Positions 7,954 through 18,763 of a stretch of 64,000 nucleotides of DNA are shown here, in pieces. Below the pieces are notes generated by a model. That model made no database searches. It saw only the letters and a list, made by a program, of their open reading frames with translations, and was not told where the DNA came from. The first letter of the stretch is position 1; the number at the start of each line of letters is the position of its first letter. The position numbers were made by a program, and so were the translations under genes. This stretch comes from JAMXLO01 sp963749575 (GTDB taxonomy: Bacteria > Pseudomonadota > Alphaproteobacteria > Acetobacterales > Acetobacteraceae), in contig CAVVNM010000022.1 in NCBI GenBank assembly GCA_963749575.1, positions 248,001 through 312,000 on the forward strand. The letters are read 5' to 3'.

Positions 7954-8793
7954 ATGATCATCGATTGCCAGGTCCACGCCTATGAGGCGAACACGCCGAA
8001 GCGCCCGTGGCACAGCGTGCCGAACTGGCCCGACCACGTCACCGGCGACGAGATGGTGGCGGCGTTGGACAAAGTCGGCGTCGACGGCGCGATCTTCATC
8101 TCCGCGTTCGGCCTGTACCAGTATGACGCCAGCTATGCGGTGGAAGTGCAGCAGGCGCATCCCGACCGGTTCGCCATCGTCAAGCCGGTCAACCCTGACG
8201 ACCCGGCGGTGGCCGATGTCATCGCGGACTGGAAGCAGACGCCGGGCGCGGTGGGCATCCGCATCATGCTGCCCAAGGAAGCCGGGCGCGCGCCGGACGA
8301 TCCGGGCCTCGACCGGATCCTGCGCGCCGCCGTTCGCTACGATCTTCCGGTCAACATCCTGTTCTGGGGCAACCTGGACGTGGGTTCCGCGCTGATCGAC
8401 CGGCATCCCGACACGCGGTTCATCATCGACCATCTCGGCATCATGCAGCCGCGCGTGCCGCCCGCGCCGCCGCAGCCCTGGGCCGAGCTGCCGAAGGTGC
8501 TGGAACTCGCCAGGCGCCCGAACGCGGTGATCAAGGTCAGCGGCGCCTGCACGCTGTCGCAGCAATCGTATCCATTTCCGGACATCTGGGATCCGCTGGC
8601 CCGCGTGTTCGATGCCTGGGGTTTCGAGCGCTGCCTGTGGGGCACGGACTGGACCCGCGCGTTCGCCGTCGTCAACTTCGAGCAGGCGGTCGAGCCATTC
8701 CTCAACACGCACCGCCTGAGCGAAACCGAGCGGGCGATGCTGATGGGCGGTGCCTGTGCGAAGGCGTATGGCTGGTCGCCGCGGAAAGCCTGA
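7954..8793 (+). CDS. Amidohydrolase_2 family metal-dependent hydrolase (279 aa)
   Basis: AAGGAG lies eight bases before the ATG at 7954. The protein is a full-length TIM barrel of the amidohydrolase 2 family. It begins with MIIDCQVHAY, the D-x-QVH form of the metal-binding motif, and has FIIDHLG near residue 157 and the catalytic Asp in LWGTDWTRAF near residue 229. Related enzymes hydrolyse lactones or decarboxylate aromatic acids. The substrate is unknown and the neighbours give no hint. Confidence 0.85.
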   Translation: MIIDCQVHAYEANTPKRPWHSVPNWPDHVTGDEMVAALDKVGVDGAIFISAFGLYQYDASYAVEVQQAHPDRFAIVKPVNPDDPAVADVIADWKQTPGAVGIRIMLPKEAGRAPDDPGLDRILRAAVRYDLPVNILFWGNLDVGSALIDRHPDTRFIIDHLGIMQPRVPPAPPQPWAELPKVLELARRPNAVIKVSGACTLSQQSYPFPDIWDPLARVFDAWGFERCLWGTDWTRAFAVVNFEQAVEPFLNTHRLSETERAMLMGGACAKAYGWSPRKA

Positions 8794-9064
8794 TACGCTT
8801 ATCAGTCCATTTGGGGTGAGGTGGGCCCGACGATGCCGGTAGGCGGCAAAGTCCGCCGCTGCTGACCGACGGGTCGATCCTCGCAATCAGCTTCGGCGGC
8901 AGCGGCGTTGCGCAGCCGAACGATCGTGTCCGGATTGCCGATACGGGTCAGTCCCCAGGCGCCGAACAGCGCCAGGCTCAGGCCAGGACATGTGCTGCAG
9001 TGCTTGATGCAGTCGAGCCTGGAGCCACTCGCCGAACCGTTCCAGGCTTAAATCAGCCCGCCTC

Positions 9065-11414
9065 TCAGGCCGCCTCGCTGCTCCCCTGCGCCGCGATCTG
9101 ATCGAGCGCCGCATCGACGCGCCGCAACATCGCCGCCTCCTGCCGAAACGCCAGCATCAACAGTCTGCCCTCGTTGCGCACTACGCGCGCTGCCACCGCC
9201 GCCCCGGCACCCGGCAGCTCCACCTGCACCTCGATACCAGCCGGCGCCACCCACTCGGTCCGCAACGCCAGGCCGCCGCGCGAGACATTCACGATCGTCA
9301 CCCGCATCGCATCACCCCCCGGCACGTGCAGCGTCGCGATCGCGTCGCGCCCATCGACGCGCTCATAGCGCCGGCGATCCTCCTCATCGGTCTTGGCGAT
9401 CGCCTCCAGGAACAGTGTCAGCTCCGAACGCAGCACATCCGCCGTGTGCCCCACCTCGTCGGCATTGTGCAGCACGCTCTGGCTCGCTGCTTCCGCCGAC
9501 TGCGACACCACCGAGACGTTCTGCATCGCCTGTGATGAGTTCCTGCGTCGCGGTTGTCACGGTCTGCACGCTTGCGGCGATCTCCCGGGTCGTGGCCGAC
9601 TGTTGCTCCACCGCCGCCGCGATCGCCGCCGCCACCTCGCTCACCAGGCCGATCGCCGCGCTCACCTCGTGCACCGCGCCCACCGCCTCGCCGGTCGCGC
9701 CGCGGATCGCGCCGATCTGGGTGGCGATCTCCTCGGTCGCCTTCGCGGTCTGCGCGGCCAACGCCTTCACCTCGCCGGCGACAACCGCAAATCCCTTGCC
9801 CGCCGCTCCGGCGCGCGCCGCCTCGATCGTCGCATTCAGCGCCAGCAGATTGGTCTGACCGGCGATGTCCGAGATCAGCCGCACCACGTCGCCGACGCGT
9901 TCGGCGGCGGCGGCCATGCCGCCGACCTTGGCGTCGGTCACCGAAGCACATTCGACGGCCTCCTGTGCCGCATGCGTCGCACGCGCGACCTGCGCACTTA
10001 TTTCGTGGATCGATGCCGACATCTGCTCCGCTGCCGCCGCGACCGAACCCAGGTTCTGCGCTGACGTCGCCGCATTCTCCGCAGTTTCCGCCGCGGCGTC
10101 GCGCGTCTCGTGCGCCGCCCTGGTCATCTCGTCCGCGGTATTGCGCATGGTCTCAGCGGCGCTCACCAATATCGCCATCACGCCAGACGCAGAGCGGCCA
10201 AAATCCTGCGTGCACTGATCCATCGCGGTCTGCCGACGATCCTTCGCCGCCCGCACACGCTCCGCGTCACCCTGCAGCCTGCGTGCCTCCTGCGCATTCT
10301 GGCGGAATACCAGCATCGCCTTCGCCATGCGGCCGACTTCATCGCCACGGTCGACCGCGGGGATTTCGACTTCGAGTTCGCCCGATGCCAGCCGGTGCAT
10401 CGCGGCGGTAATCCGCTCCACTGGGCGGGAGATGCCGCGACCGATCAACCAGGCAGCCGCCAGGCCGAGCACCAGCCCCCCCGCCGCCATTCCCAGCAGC
10501 ACGGTCTGCGTCGCGTCGATGCCGGACAGTGTCGCCGCCTCGACCCGCAACTGCTCGGCAAATCCCGACGCTTGCACCGTACTCGCTGCCGTGGCGAGCA
10601 GTTCCGCTGAGCGCTTCATGCTGCCATAGACACGAGCCTCCAGCTCCGACTTCAGCCGCTTCGCTTCGGCGAAGGCGGCGTCGTGGTCGGCGAGCAACCG
10701 CCGCAGGCTGTCGAACTGGCCGCGATACCCGGCGTTCGCCGTGGTGCGGTCGAGCGCAGCCATCGTGCCGGCAAGATCGGCGGCGTATTGCTGTGCCTTC
10801 GCCACCGCGCTGTCGTCGTGCAGTCTATCCACCTGTTTGGTTGCGTTCAGCCGGAACAGCGAGAGCGTCTGGAGCCCCTGCTGCGCCAGCGCGACAGCTT
10901 CGGCATCGCCTGCGCTGCCCATGTTGGTGATCAACGCCTGGAAGGCGGCGCGCGCGTCGGTGCCGGACGGGTCGAACTTCTCGCGCAGCAACTTGTCCTG
11001 CGCTCGCTTCAACCCGAACACCTCCTCGACACCGGTGCGATATGCGTCGAACTGGTTCGCCACCTCCTGCATGCTGCGACGACGCTCCGGATCGGCGATT
11101 GCCACGCGGCCCCTGGCGATGTCCGCCGCCACCCGCGCCGCGATCTTCGTTGCGGCGGCTGCCTCGTCCTCGTCACCAGTGTGGGCGAACTCGACAACAT
11201 GGCGGCGCATATCGAGGACTTCGCGATCGATGTCACGACTGACTGCCACCTCCGCGACGCTGCCTGCATAGCCGCGTAGTGAGTCCGCCACACCGAGAAA
11301 GCGCAGATATCCGGTGCCGGCCACCACCAGCAGGATGGCGAGCACGCAGCCGAAGCCGGCGAAGATCTTGGTGCCGATCGAGCGTGCGGACAGCCAGGAT
11401 GACAGGCGTTGCAT
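9065..11414 (-). CDS. Methyl-accepting chemotaxis protein with C-terminal PilZ domain (one-base frameshift near 9537)
   Basis: From the ATG at 11414 the protein has a first TM segment (residues 13-35), a long helical sensor region, a second TM, a HAMP domain (GRGISRPVERIT), and the signalling hairpin tip (GQTNLLALNATIEAARAG). The frame then shifts: ELIT should continue as S-QAMQNVSVVSQ in the frame that ends at 9065. Removing one A restores a single protein of about 780 residues. The tail is a PilZ domain with RRYER and NVSRGG, the two motifs that bind cyclic-di-GMP. The protein would sit in the inner membrane, signal to CheA, and sense cyclic-di-GMP. Similar MCP-PilZ receptors are known (Azospirillum Tlp1). 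Confidence 0.85.
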
Positions 11415-11491
11415 ACCAATGCTCCGGCAATTCGAGCGCCAGTGACAGGACGCCTCCCGGCCCACAATCGGGGCCGATGCTGAAGATTTCC

Positions 11492-12539
11492 CTAAGCCGC
11501 CGAGCCACGCGCCAGGCGCACGCACTTGCGCATCAGCGACGGCAGCGCTTCGTCGTCCAGCGCCGCGATCGGGCGCTGAAAGCCCGCCGCCGCGATGCGC
11601 GGAACCTGCGCGAGATACAGCTCGATGGTCAGTTCGAAATGGGTGAAGCCGTGGCGTACCTGGCCGACCGGCCGCCATGCCGCCGGCATCGGCGCCAAGG
11701 ACAATGCTTCAGCCGCGTCCCACGGAGTGATGCGCCATTCGGTGCCTGGCAGCTCGGACATCCCTCCGAGCAACCCCTCGAGCCGGACGGCGGCGCAGCA
11801 GCACGTTGCCGTCCGGGTCGGTCAGCCAGAAGTGGACGCCATGGCGCAGCGGCCGCACCCGCTTTGCCGCCCGGCGCGGCAAATCCCCGGCGATCCCGGC
11901 TTGCCGGGCGGCACACGCCGCCATCCACGGGCACCGTGCGCAGGCCGGGGCCGCAGGAGTGCAAACCGTGGCACCGAGATCGAACAGTGCCTGGGCAAAA
12001 TCCGACGGCCGGGCATGCGCTGCCGGATCGTTCCCCAATCTCGCCGCAAGCCTGCGCAGCTGCGGTTTCGCCTTCGGCAGTTTCTCGTCCACGGCAAACA
12101 ACCGCGCCACCACGCGCTCGACATTGCCATCGACCGGCACCGCCGGCACACCGAAAGCGATCGCGCCGACCGCGGCGGCAGTGTACTCGCCGATGCCCGG
12201 CAGTTCCCGCAGGCGGGCAAGGTCGCGGGGGAATTCTCCCGCCGCCACCACGGCACGAGCGCAGGCATGCAGGTTGCGCGCGCGGGCGTAATAGCCAAGT
12301 CCGGCCCACACCGCGAGGACGTCCTCCTGCGGCGCGGCGGCCAGCGCCTGGACGGTCGGGAACCGGATTAAGAACCTTTCATAGTACGGGATCGTCGCCG
12401 CAACGGTGGTCTGCTGCAACATGATCTCGCTGAGCCAGACGTGGTAAGGATCGGCGATCTCGCCCCGGCCGGCACGCCAGGGCAGCGACCGCCGGTGGCG
12501 GTCATACCAGGTGAGCAGGGCGGTGGCAGGGAAACCCAC
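11492..12539 (-). CDS. mutY: A/G-specific adenine glycosylase MutY (one-base frameshift near 11779)
   Basis: MutY removes adenine mispaired with 8-oxoguanine. The start is a GTG at 12539, ten bases from the divergent dciA start. The catalytic Glu is in SEIMLQQTT, the helix-hairpin-helix is LPGIGEYTA, the catalytic Asp is in VDGNVERV, and the four iron-sulphur cysteines follow (CTPAAPACARCPWMAAC). The C-terminal NUDIX-like domain breaks at a run of four G (minus strand): with three G, RRRPARG continues as LLGGMSELPGTEW to the stop at 11492. That restores a protein of about 349 residues, normal for MutY. A homopolymer sequencing error is the simplest explanation. Confidence 0.88.
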
Positions 12540-12549
12540 AGGCGGCGGT

Positions 12550-13023
12550 ATGAACAGCGACGAGCGCCACGTCTATGGCCCGCGTCCGGTGGGCGCATTG
12601 ATGCCGCGCCTGACCCGCGCCGCGTTCCGCCGCCGCTCGCCCGGGACCGCGCAGGTGATGGCGGACTGGTCCGCCATCGTGGGGCCGGCGATCGCCGCGG
12701 TCACCACCCCGCGGCGGCTGTCGGCCGGCGCGCTTACCATCGCCTGTGCCGGCCCAATCGCGATCGAGCTGCAGCATCTCTCCGGCGAGGTGATAGCTCG
12801 GATCAACGACCATCTCGGCAGCCGGGCGGTGACCGCGTTGCGCTTTGTCCAAACGCCGGAACTGCTGGCGCCGCTGGCCGCGCTGCCACGCCCACCCGAT
12901 CCGGCGAAGCTCGCCGCGCTCGATGCCGCCGTGGACAGCCTGCCCGAAGGCGAACTGCGCAGCGCGCTGGCATCGCTAGGCCGCGCGATGCTCTCGTCCC
13001 CCAACCAATCGAGGTCCTCATGA
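12550..13023 (+). CDS. DciA-like DUF721 protein
   Basis: The ATG at 12550 gives 157 residues; the frame is open further upstream. The DUF721 core is visible: a WSAIVGPAIAAVTTPRRLS helix-strand followed by LTIACAGPIAIELQHL and an IARINDHLG helix. DUF721 proteins such as DciA help load the replicative helicase in bacteria lacking DnaC. Here it lies divergent from mutY and overlaps the next gene by ATGA, as seen in related alphaproteobacteria. The KH-like fold suggests nucleic-acid contact. Function assigned from family only. Confidence 0.75.
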   Translation: MNSDERHVYGPRPVGALMPRLTRAAFRRRSPGTAQVMADWSAIVGPAIAAVTTPRRLSAGALTIACAGPIAIELQHLSGEVIARINDHLGSRAVTALRFVQTPELLAPLAALPRPPDPAKLAALDAAVDSLPEGELRSALASLGRAMLSSPNQSRSS

Positions 13024-13694
13024 CGCTGACTCGCCGTTCCACCCTGTCCATCGCCGGAGCTGCGGCCGCCGTCGGTGTGCTCGGCTATCTCGGCTGGCGG
13101 CAGTTCGCTCCGGCGCCCGCAGCCTTCCCGCCGCTACCGTCGGCGGCCTCCACGGCGACCACGTTGGCAGGTGACCAGCGCAAGACCGAGCGAACGCTCG
13201 GCGATCCGGCGGCCAAGGTGACGGTCCTCGAGTTCTTCTCCCTGACCTGCACCCACTGCGCCAGCTTCGCGCGTGAAACGATGCCGGAGGTGCAGAAGAA
13301 CCTGATCGAGCCCGGCAAGGTGCGCTTCGTCTTCCATGACTTCCCGCTGGACCAGGTGGCGCTGACCGGCGCCATGGTCGCGCGCCATCTGCCCCCATCG
13401 CAGTACTATCCGTTCGTCAGCGCGCTGTTCGCCAATCAGGACCGCTGGGCCTTCGCACGCGGCATCAACACCACCGACGAGATCTGGAAACTGGCGGCGC
13501 TGGCCGGCATGAGCCGTGCGACCTTCGATCAGGCGATCGCGGACACCGAGCTCAGGAGCTGGATCCTGCAGCAGCAACAGGCCGATCAGGATCGCTGGAA
13601 GATCGACTCGACTCCAAGCTTCGTGATCAACGGCCAGAAGACCGCTGGCGAGATGAGCTACGACGCGTTCCGCAAGCTGCTGCCGGACGGGTAG
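13020..13694 (+). CDS. DsbA-like periplasmic thiol-disulfide oxidoreductase (224 aa)
   Basis: The start overlaps the dciA stop (ATGA). The first 28 residues form a twin-arginine-like signal or anchor (TRRSTLSIAGAAAAVGVL). A thioredoxin domain follows with active site CTHC near residue 76 and the cis-Pro loop DSTPSFVING near residue 200. The helical insert between them is typical of DsbA-like proteins. It would form or shuffle disulfides in exported proteins. It is the first of two tandem paralogues. Confidence 0.88.
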   Translation: MTLTRRSTLSIAGAAAAVGVLGYLGWRQFAPAPAAFPPLPSAASTATTLAGDQRKTERTLGDPAAKVTVLEFFSLTCTHCASFARETMPEVQKNLIEPGKVRFVFHDFPLDQVALTGAMVARHLPPSQYYPFVSALFANQDRWAFARGINTTDEIWKLAALAGMSRATFDQAIADTELRSWILQQQQADQDRWKIDSTPSFVINGQKTAGEMSYDAFRKLLPDG

Positions 13695-13742
13695 CGGGGA
13701 GCTTGCCGGGCCCGTCGCTTCCTACTAGATTTGGGGCCAGAC

Positions 13743-14324
13743 ATGGCAATTATGCGCCGAGCCCTACTATCCATAGCCTTGACGTCCCCGAGCTTCGCGG
13801 CTCCGGCGGATGCCGTTCGGGCGGAGCGCAGCATGGGCAGCCCCCAGGCGAAGCTGACCGCGATCGAACTCTTCTCGCTGACCTGCCCGCATTGCGCCGC
13901 CTTCGCGCTGCAGTCACTGCCGGAGCTCAAGACCAAGTGGATCACGCCGGGCAAGCTGCATTGGGTGTTCTACGACTTCCCCACCGACATAGCGGCGCTG
14001 CAGGCAGCCATGGTGGCGCGCTACCTGCCGCCGGAACGCTACGAGCGGTTCATCAATACGCTGTTCACCAACCAGGAGCGCTGGGTGTTCGGCGCCGGGA
14101 GCATTCCCGACGCGCTTTGGCCGCTGGCGGCCGACGCGGGCTTGGACCGCCCCACGTTCGACCGGGCGCTCGCTGACACCGGGCTGCAGGACTGGATCGT
14201 TGGCCGGGCGAGGGATGCCGAGTCGCGCTGGCACGTCGATGCCACGCCCAGTTTCGTGATCAACGGAAAACTCTATACGGGGGCTATGTCGGCCAGCGAG
14301 TTTGCTGTAATTCTCGGCAGTTAG
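13743..14324 (+). CDS. Second DsbA-like periplasmic thiol-disulfide oxidoreductase (193 aa)
   Basis: The ATG at 13743 (or the one at 13752) starts a short signal peptide (RRALLSIALTSPSFA). The thioredoxin domain has CPHC and the cis-Pro loop DATPSFVING. It aligns along its whole length with the protein encoded just upstream, so the pair arose by tandem duplication. The dipeptide between the cysteines differs (TH versus PH), which usually changes redox potential. It ends 13 bases before smc. Confidence 0.87.
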   Translation: MAIMRRALLSIALTSPSFAAPADAVRAERSMGSPQAKLTAIELFSLTCPHCAAFALQSLPELKTKWITPGKLHWVFYDFPTDIAALQAAMVARYLPPERYERFINTLFTNQERWVFGAGSIPDALWPLAADAGLDRPTFDRALADTGLQDWIVGRARDAESRWHVDATPSFVINGKLYTGAMSASEFAVILGS

Positions 14325-14337
14325 CGGAGGGTCTCCT

Positions 14338-17300
14338 GTGTCCGTGCAGTTTCGCCGCGTGCGCATCGCCGGCTTCAAAAGCTTCGCCGAGCCGGCCAGC
14401 GTCGAGATCCATGCGGGTCTCACCGGCATCGTCGGCCCGAATGGCTGCGGGAAGTCCAATGTGGTCGAGGCGCTGCGTTGGGCGATGGGCGAGCAGAGCA
14501 CCCGCTCGATGCGCGCCGGGGAGATGGACGATGTGATTTTCGCCGGCACCGCGGGCCGGCCGTCGCGCAATCTCGCCGAGGTGACGCTGACGCTGGACGA
14601 AACGGCAGGCGCAGTGCCGCCGCCATTCCATGAGCACGCGGAACTGGAGATCGTCCGCCGTATCGAGCGCGGCGCCGGCAGCGAATACCGGGTGAACGGC
14701 AAGGAGGTGCGCGCGCGCGACGTGCAGACCCTGTTCGCCGACCTGGCGACCGGGGCGCATGCCTCCGGCATGGTGAGCCAGGGTCGGGTCGGGGCGCTGG
14801 TCACCGCCAAGCCGGAGGATCGCCGGGCGGTGCTGGAGGAAGCGGCCGGCATCACCGGACTGCATGCGCGCCGCCATGAGGCGGAGCTGAAGCTGCGCGC
14901 GGCGGAGGCCAACCTGGCGCGGGCAGACGACCTGCGCGGGCAGCTCGAGATGCAGCTCGGCACGCTGAAGCGGCAGGCGCGGCAGGCCAGCCGCTACCGC
15001 AACATCTCGGGCGCGATCCGCCAGGCCGAGGCGGAATTGCTGGCGATACAGCGGGCTTGCGCCGCGGCGGTGCGGGCGGCAGCGGAAGCGGCGTTGCATG
15101 CCGCGCGCATGGCTGTGGCCGGTGCCACCGAGGCTGCCGGCCAGGCTGCGGCGCAGGCTGCCGAAGCGGCCGCGGCGCTGCCGTCCCTGCGCGCCACCGA
15201 GTCTGACGCCCGCACCGCACTGGAACGGCATCGCGTGGCGCAGGAGCAGATTGCCGCCGAGCAGGAGCGTGCCCGTGCCGCGCTGGCGGACGCGACCAGG
15301 CGACTGAACCAGTTGGGGCAGGATCTGGCGCACGCGGAGCAGCTCAGCAACAACTCCGCGGTGGCCGAAGCCCGGCTCGCCGCCGAGGACGCGGCCCTCG
15401 CGGAGGCCGATTCGGGACATCCGGCGCGTGCCGCGGCAGCCGAGCTGGCAGTCGCCGCGGCGGCGGAAGCGGTCCGCAATGCAGAAACGGACGCCAACCG
15501 GGCGACCGAAGCGGCGGCGGAGGCGAGCGCGCGCGCCCAGGCCGTGGCACGGCAACTCGCCGAGGCCGAACAGCGCTGGCGCCGGCTGGACCAGCAGTTC
15601 GGCCAGGCCCGTGCAGAGCATGACCGGGTCGGCGCTCAGGCGGTCGATCCCTCGGCACTCGAGGCTGCCTGCGCCGAGCAGACCGCCGCCGAAGCCGCCT
15701 TGGCGTCTGCCAACGCCGTGCTGGCCGCTGCCGAAGCGGATCGGACCGCCACCGGACCGGCCCTTGCCGCGGCGCGCGAGCGGCAGGCGGCAGCGGATAC
15801 CACGCTTGCCAGGCTGACCGCCGAAGCGAATGCACTCGCGGACGTGCTGGCGGTGAAGGATGGCGAGCAATGGCCGCCGATGGTCGATTCGCTGATCGTT
15901 CCGCTCGGGCTGGAGACTGCGCTGGGCGCAGCGCTGGGCGAGGAACTGACCTCCGCTGCCGACCGCGACGCGGCGCGACACTGGCGGGAACTGCCACCAT
16001 TCGACCCCGCTCCCAAACTGCCGGGCTGCGTGACGCCGCTGGCGGCGCTGGTCCAGGCACCGCCGGCACTCGCCCGGGTGCTGTCGCAGACCGGGCTGGT
16101 GGACGAAGGCGCTGTCGGCGAGGGATTGCAGGCGGGACTGGCGCCGGGTCAGGTCGTGGTCTCGCGTGAGGGCGCGGTCTGGCGCTGGGACGGCTACACG
16201 ATCCGGGCCGGCACGCCGACCGCGGCAGCGGTCCGCCTGCAGCAGCGCAACCGGCTGTCGCTGCTGCAGCGCGACCTCGGCGCGGCCCGCGACGAAGCTG
16301 CGACCGCGCATCAGGTGCGCGCCGCCGCCGCCGAGGCCGACCAGGTGGCGATGGCCGCGGAACAGCAGGCCCGTGCCGGCCGGGCAGCGGCCGAACAGCA
16401 TCTGGAACGGGCCCGCGCAGCGCACCAGCGGCTCCGCGCACAGGCAACCGAGATCGCCGCACGGCTCGCCGCCATCGACACGCGGATCGAGCATCTGACC
16501 GTGGAACGCGACGAAGCGGGTGCCGCCCTCGCCCTCGCCCGCGATGCCCAGAACGCACTGCCTGATCTGGACGCGCGGCGCCGGGCAGTGGAGACCGCAC
16601 GCACGACGCTGACAGTTGCCCGCACGGCGGACGCTGCGGCGCGGGCGGAGCGCGAGACACTGGTCCGCGAGCATGCGGTGCGCACCGCGCGGCGATCCGG
16701 GATCGCGGCGGAACACGCCGACTGGGTACAGCGCGCCGCCGATGTCGGCCGCAGAGTGGCCGAACTGGCGGAACGGCGGAGCGCCGCGGAGACCGAGCTT
16801 GCCGCCCTGCAAGCCGCACCCGGGCAGATTGCGGCACGTCGCGCCGCGGCGCTCGATGCGCTGGAAGCGGCGGAGGCGGCGCATCGTGCCGCGGCGGACA
16901 GCCTGGCAGTGGCCACCCATCGATCCGCTGATGCCGATCGGACGGCGCGCGCCGCGAGAAGCCTCGCTGGGTGGCGCGCGCGAAGCTGCCGTGCGGGCGG
17001 AGGGTGTGACCGCGCAGGCCGAACAGGCGTGGAGCGCGATGCAGGAGCGCATCGCCGAACGTCTCGGCCCCAGCCCCGCGATGCCCGACCCGCCGGCGGA
17101 GCTCTCGCCCGAGGTCGAGGACAAGGCGCGCCGCCGCCTCGAGCGCCTGCTGAAGGAGCGCGAGGAGATGGGGCCGGTGAACCTGCGCGCCGACGTCGAG
17201 GCGGAGGCGGTGGAGAAGCAGATCGCCGGCATCGTCGCCGAACGCGACGAACTGACCACCGCGATCGCCAAGCTGCGCGGCTCGATCGGCCATCTGAACC

Positions 17301-17809
17301 GCGAAGGCCGCGAACGTCTGGGCGCCATGTTCGAGCAGATCGACCGCAACTTTCAGGCCCTGTTCAGCCGCATGTTCGGCGGCGGCAAGGCGCATCTGGC
17401 ACTGGTAGGGTCCGATGATCCGCTGGAGGCGGGGCTGGAGATCTACGCCCAGCCGCCGGGCAAGAAGCTGGCCACGCTGTCGCTGCTGTCCGGCGGCGAG
17501 CAGGCACTGACCGCGCTGTCGCTGATCTTCGCGGTGTTCCGCTGCAATCCCGCCCCGGTGTGCGTGCTGGACGAGGTGGACGCGCCGCTCGACGATGCCA
17601 ACGTGGAGCGGTTCTGCACGCTGCTGGAGGACATGGTGCGGGAGACCGCGACGCGGTTCCTGGTGGTGACGCACCATCCGCTGACCATGGCGCGGATGGA
17701 CCGGCTGTATGGCGTCACCATGCAGGAGCGCGGCGTGTCGCGGCTGCTGTCGGTCGACCTGGCGCGGGCGGCGGAACTGGCCGAGCCGCCACGGCTGGCA
17801 GCGGAATAG
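14338..17809 (+). CDS. smc: Chromosome segregation SMC ATPase (one-base frameshift near 16950)
   Basis: SMC organises and compacts the chromosome. The start is GTG at 14338 with AGCGGAGGG upstream. The Walker A motif GPNGCGKSN is near residue 35. Two long Ala-rich coiled coils flank a hinge at about residues 500-640. The C-terminal head has the signature LLSGGEQALTAL and Walker B VCVLDEVDAP, in a different frame from the N-terminus. The switch occurs at about 16940-16960, where TARAA should continue as EASLGGAREAAV; one extra A in GCGAGAAGCC explains it. Reconstructed length is about 1156 residues, normal for SMC. ScpA and ScpB are not nearby. Confidence 0.9.
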
Positions 17810-17869
17810 CGTCGCAGTGATGTCCGCGTGAGGCTCAACGGTGATAGGCTGCGGTGATAGGCTGCCGCC

Positions 17870-18317
17870 ATGGATGACCTCTACGTTCACGACGTGGCCG
17901 CCTGGGCCGAGCGTCAGGCCGAACTGCTGCGCCGGCTGGCACGCGGCGAGCAGATCAACGACCAGCCTGACTGGCCGAACATCGCGGAGGAAATCGAGGA
18001 CGTGGCAGCCAGCCAAAGGCGCGAGATTCGCAACCGGCTCGCTGTATTGTGCGAATACCTGCTGAAGTGGGCGTATCAGTCCGACCGGCGGTCTGGCAGT
18101 TGGCGAGGATCGATCGTCGAAGCACGCGAGCGGATCGCCGATGTGATCGAGGAAAGCCCCCTCTCTCGGCACCTATCCGGGCGAGCGGCTGCCGCGTTCG
18201 TACTCGGCTGGATTGGCCAAGGCAGCCGCGGAAACGGGCTTGGCTGACCTGCCGGCGACCTGTCCCTGGACAGCCGAACAGGTGCTCGACCCACAATTCT
18301 GGCCGGACCGACGGTAG
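17870..18317 (+). CDS. DUF29 family protein (one-base frameshift at 18157-18161)
   Basis: The protein begins LYVHDVAAWAERQAELLRRL, the DUF29 signature, and continues with helices typical of the family (IAEEIEDVAASQRREI). The frame breaks in a run of five C. With four C, EESPSLG continues to a normal DUF29 end: AAAETGLADL then CPWTAEQVLDPQFWP before the stop at 18315-18317. The repaired protein has 148 residues. DUF29 proteins are common in cyanobacteria and alphaproteobacteria; their role is unknown. The single extra base in a homopolymer suggests a sequencing error. Confidence 0.8.
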
Positions 18318-18363
18318 CGCGGTTCCGAAATCGGCGGCGGAACAAGGCGGTGGACGATCGCCG

Positions 18364-18690
18364 TTGCGATCGATCGCCCAGCCCCGCGAGGCCTCCCGCA
18401 TCGGACAGCCAGCCGCTCGCCTGACCGACATGCATGTGTGCCCGATGGTCACGGTGCTGGTGCCGCATGTCAGTGGACCGATCGTGGGACCCGGCGCGGT
18501 CACGACGCTGATCTACGGCTTGCCGGCCGCGCGGGTGGGTGACATGTGCGTCTGCGTCGGGCCGCCGGACGTGATCGCGATCGGCTCGTTCACCACGCTG
18601 ATCGGCGGCCGGCCGGCCGCACGGATGGGCGACCTCACGGCGCATAGCGGGGCGATCGTGCTCGGCTTGCCGACGGTGCTGATCGGGTAG
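18364..18690 (+). CDS. PAAR-motif protein (start uncertain)
   Basis: The last 95 residues are a clear PAAR domain: three repeats of PAAR(L/V/M)(T/G)D, at the beginning, middle and end, with CVCVGPPD between. PAAR proteins form the sharp tip of type VI secretion spikes or of related contractile injection systems. No other type VI gene is present in the window, so it may be an orphan tip. No ATG lies at the expected N-terminus; the TTG at 18364 is the best start, but a lost start or another sequencing error is possible. Confidence 0.7.
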   Translation: MRSIAQPREASRIGQPAARLTDMHVCPMVTVLVPHVSGPIVGPGAVTTLIYGLPAARVGDMCVCVGPPDVIAIGSFTTLIGGRPAARMGDLTAHSGAIVLGLPTVLIG

Positions 18691-18740
18691 GGCTCCTTCC
18701 CCCGACTGCAGAAGCCCCGGCGCAGCACAACCCCTTCGTT

Positions 18741-18763
18741 ATGCCGGGGCTTGGCCCCGGCAT
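18741..18763. repeat. Perfect 10-bp stem hairpin (REP-like or terminator)
   Basis: ATGCCGGGGC and GCCCCGGCAT form a stem with a TTG loop, 51 bases after the PAAR stop. There is no T-run, so it may be a dispersed extragenic palindrome rather than a true intrinsic terminator. Confidence 0.7.

Noticed and set aside
8794..9064. Possible gene remnant downstream of the amidohydrolase (minus-strand LSLALFGAWGLTRIGN)
   Set aside because: A short protein-like stretch is visible but too short to assign to any family or to call a pseudogene.
14284..18172. Two very long minus-strand frames (1021 and 942 codons) opposite smc
   Set aside because: Arg/Pro/Ala-rich shadows of smc with no recognisable motif.
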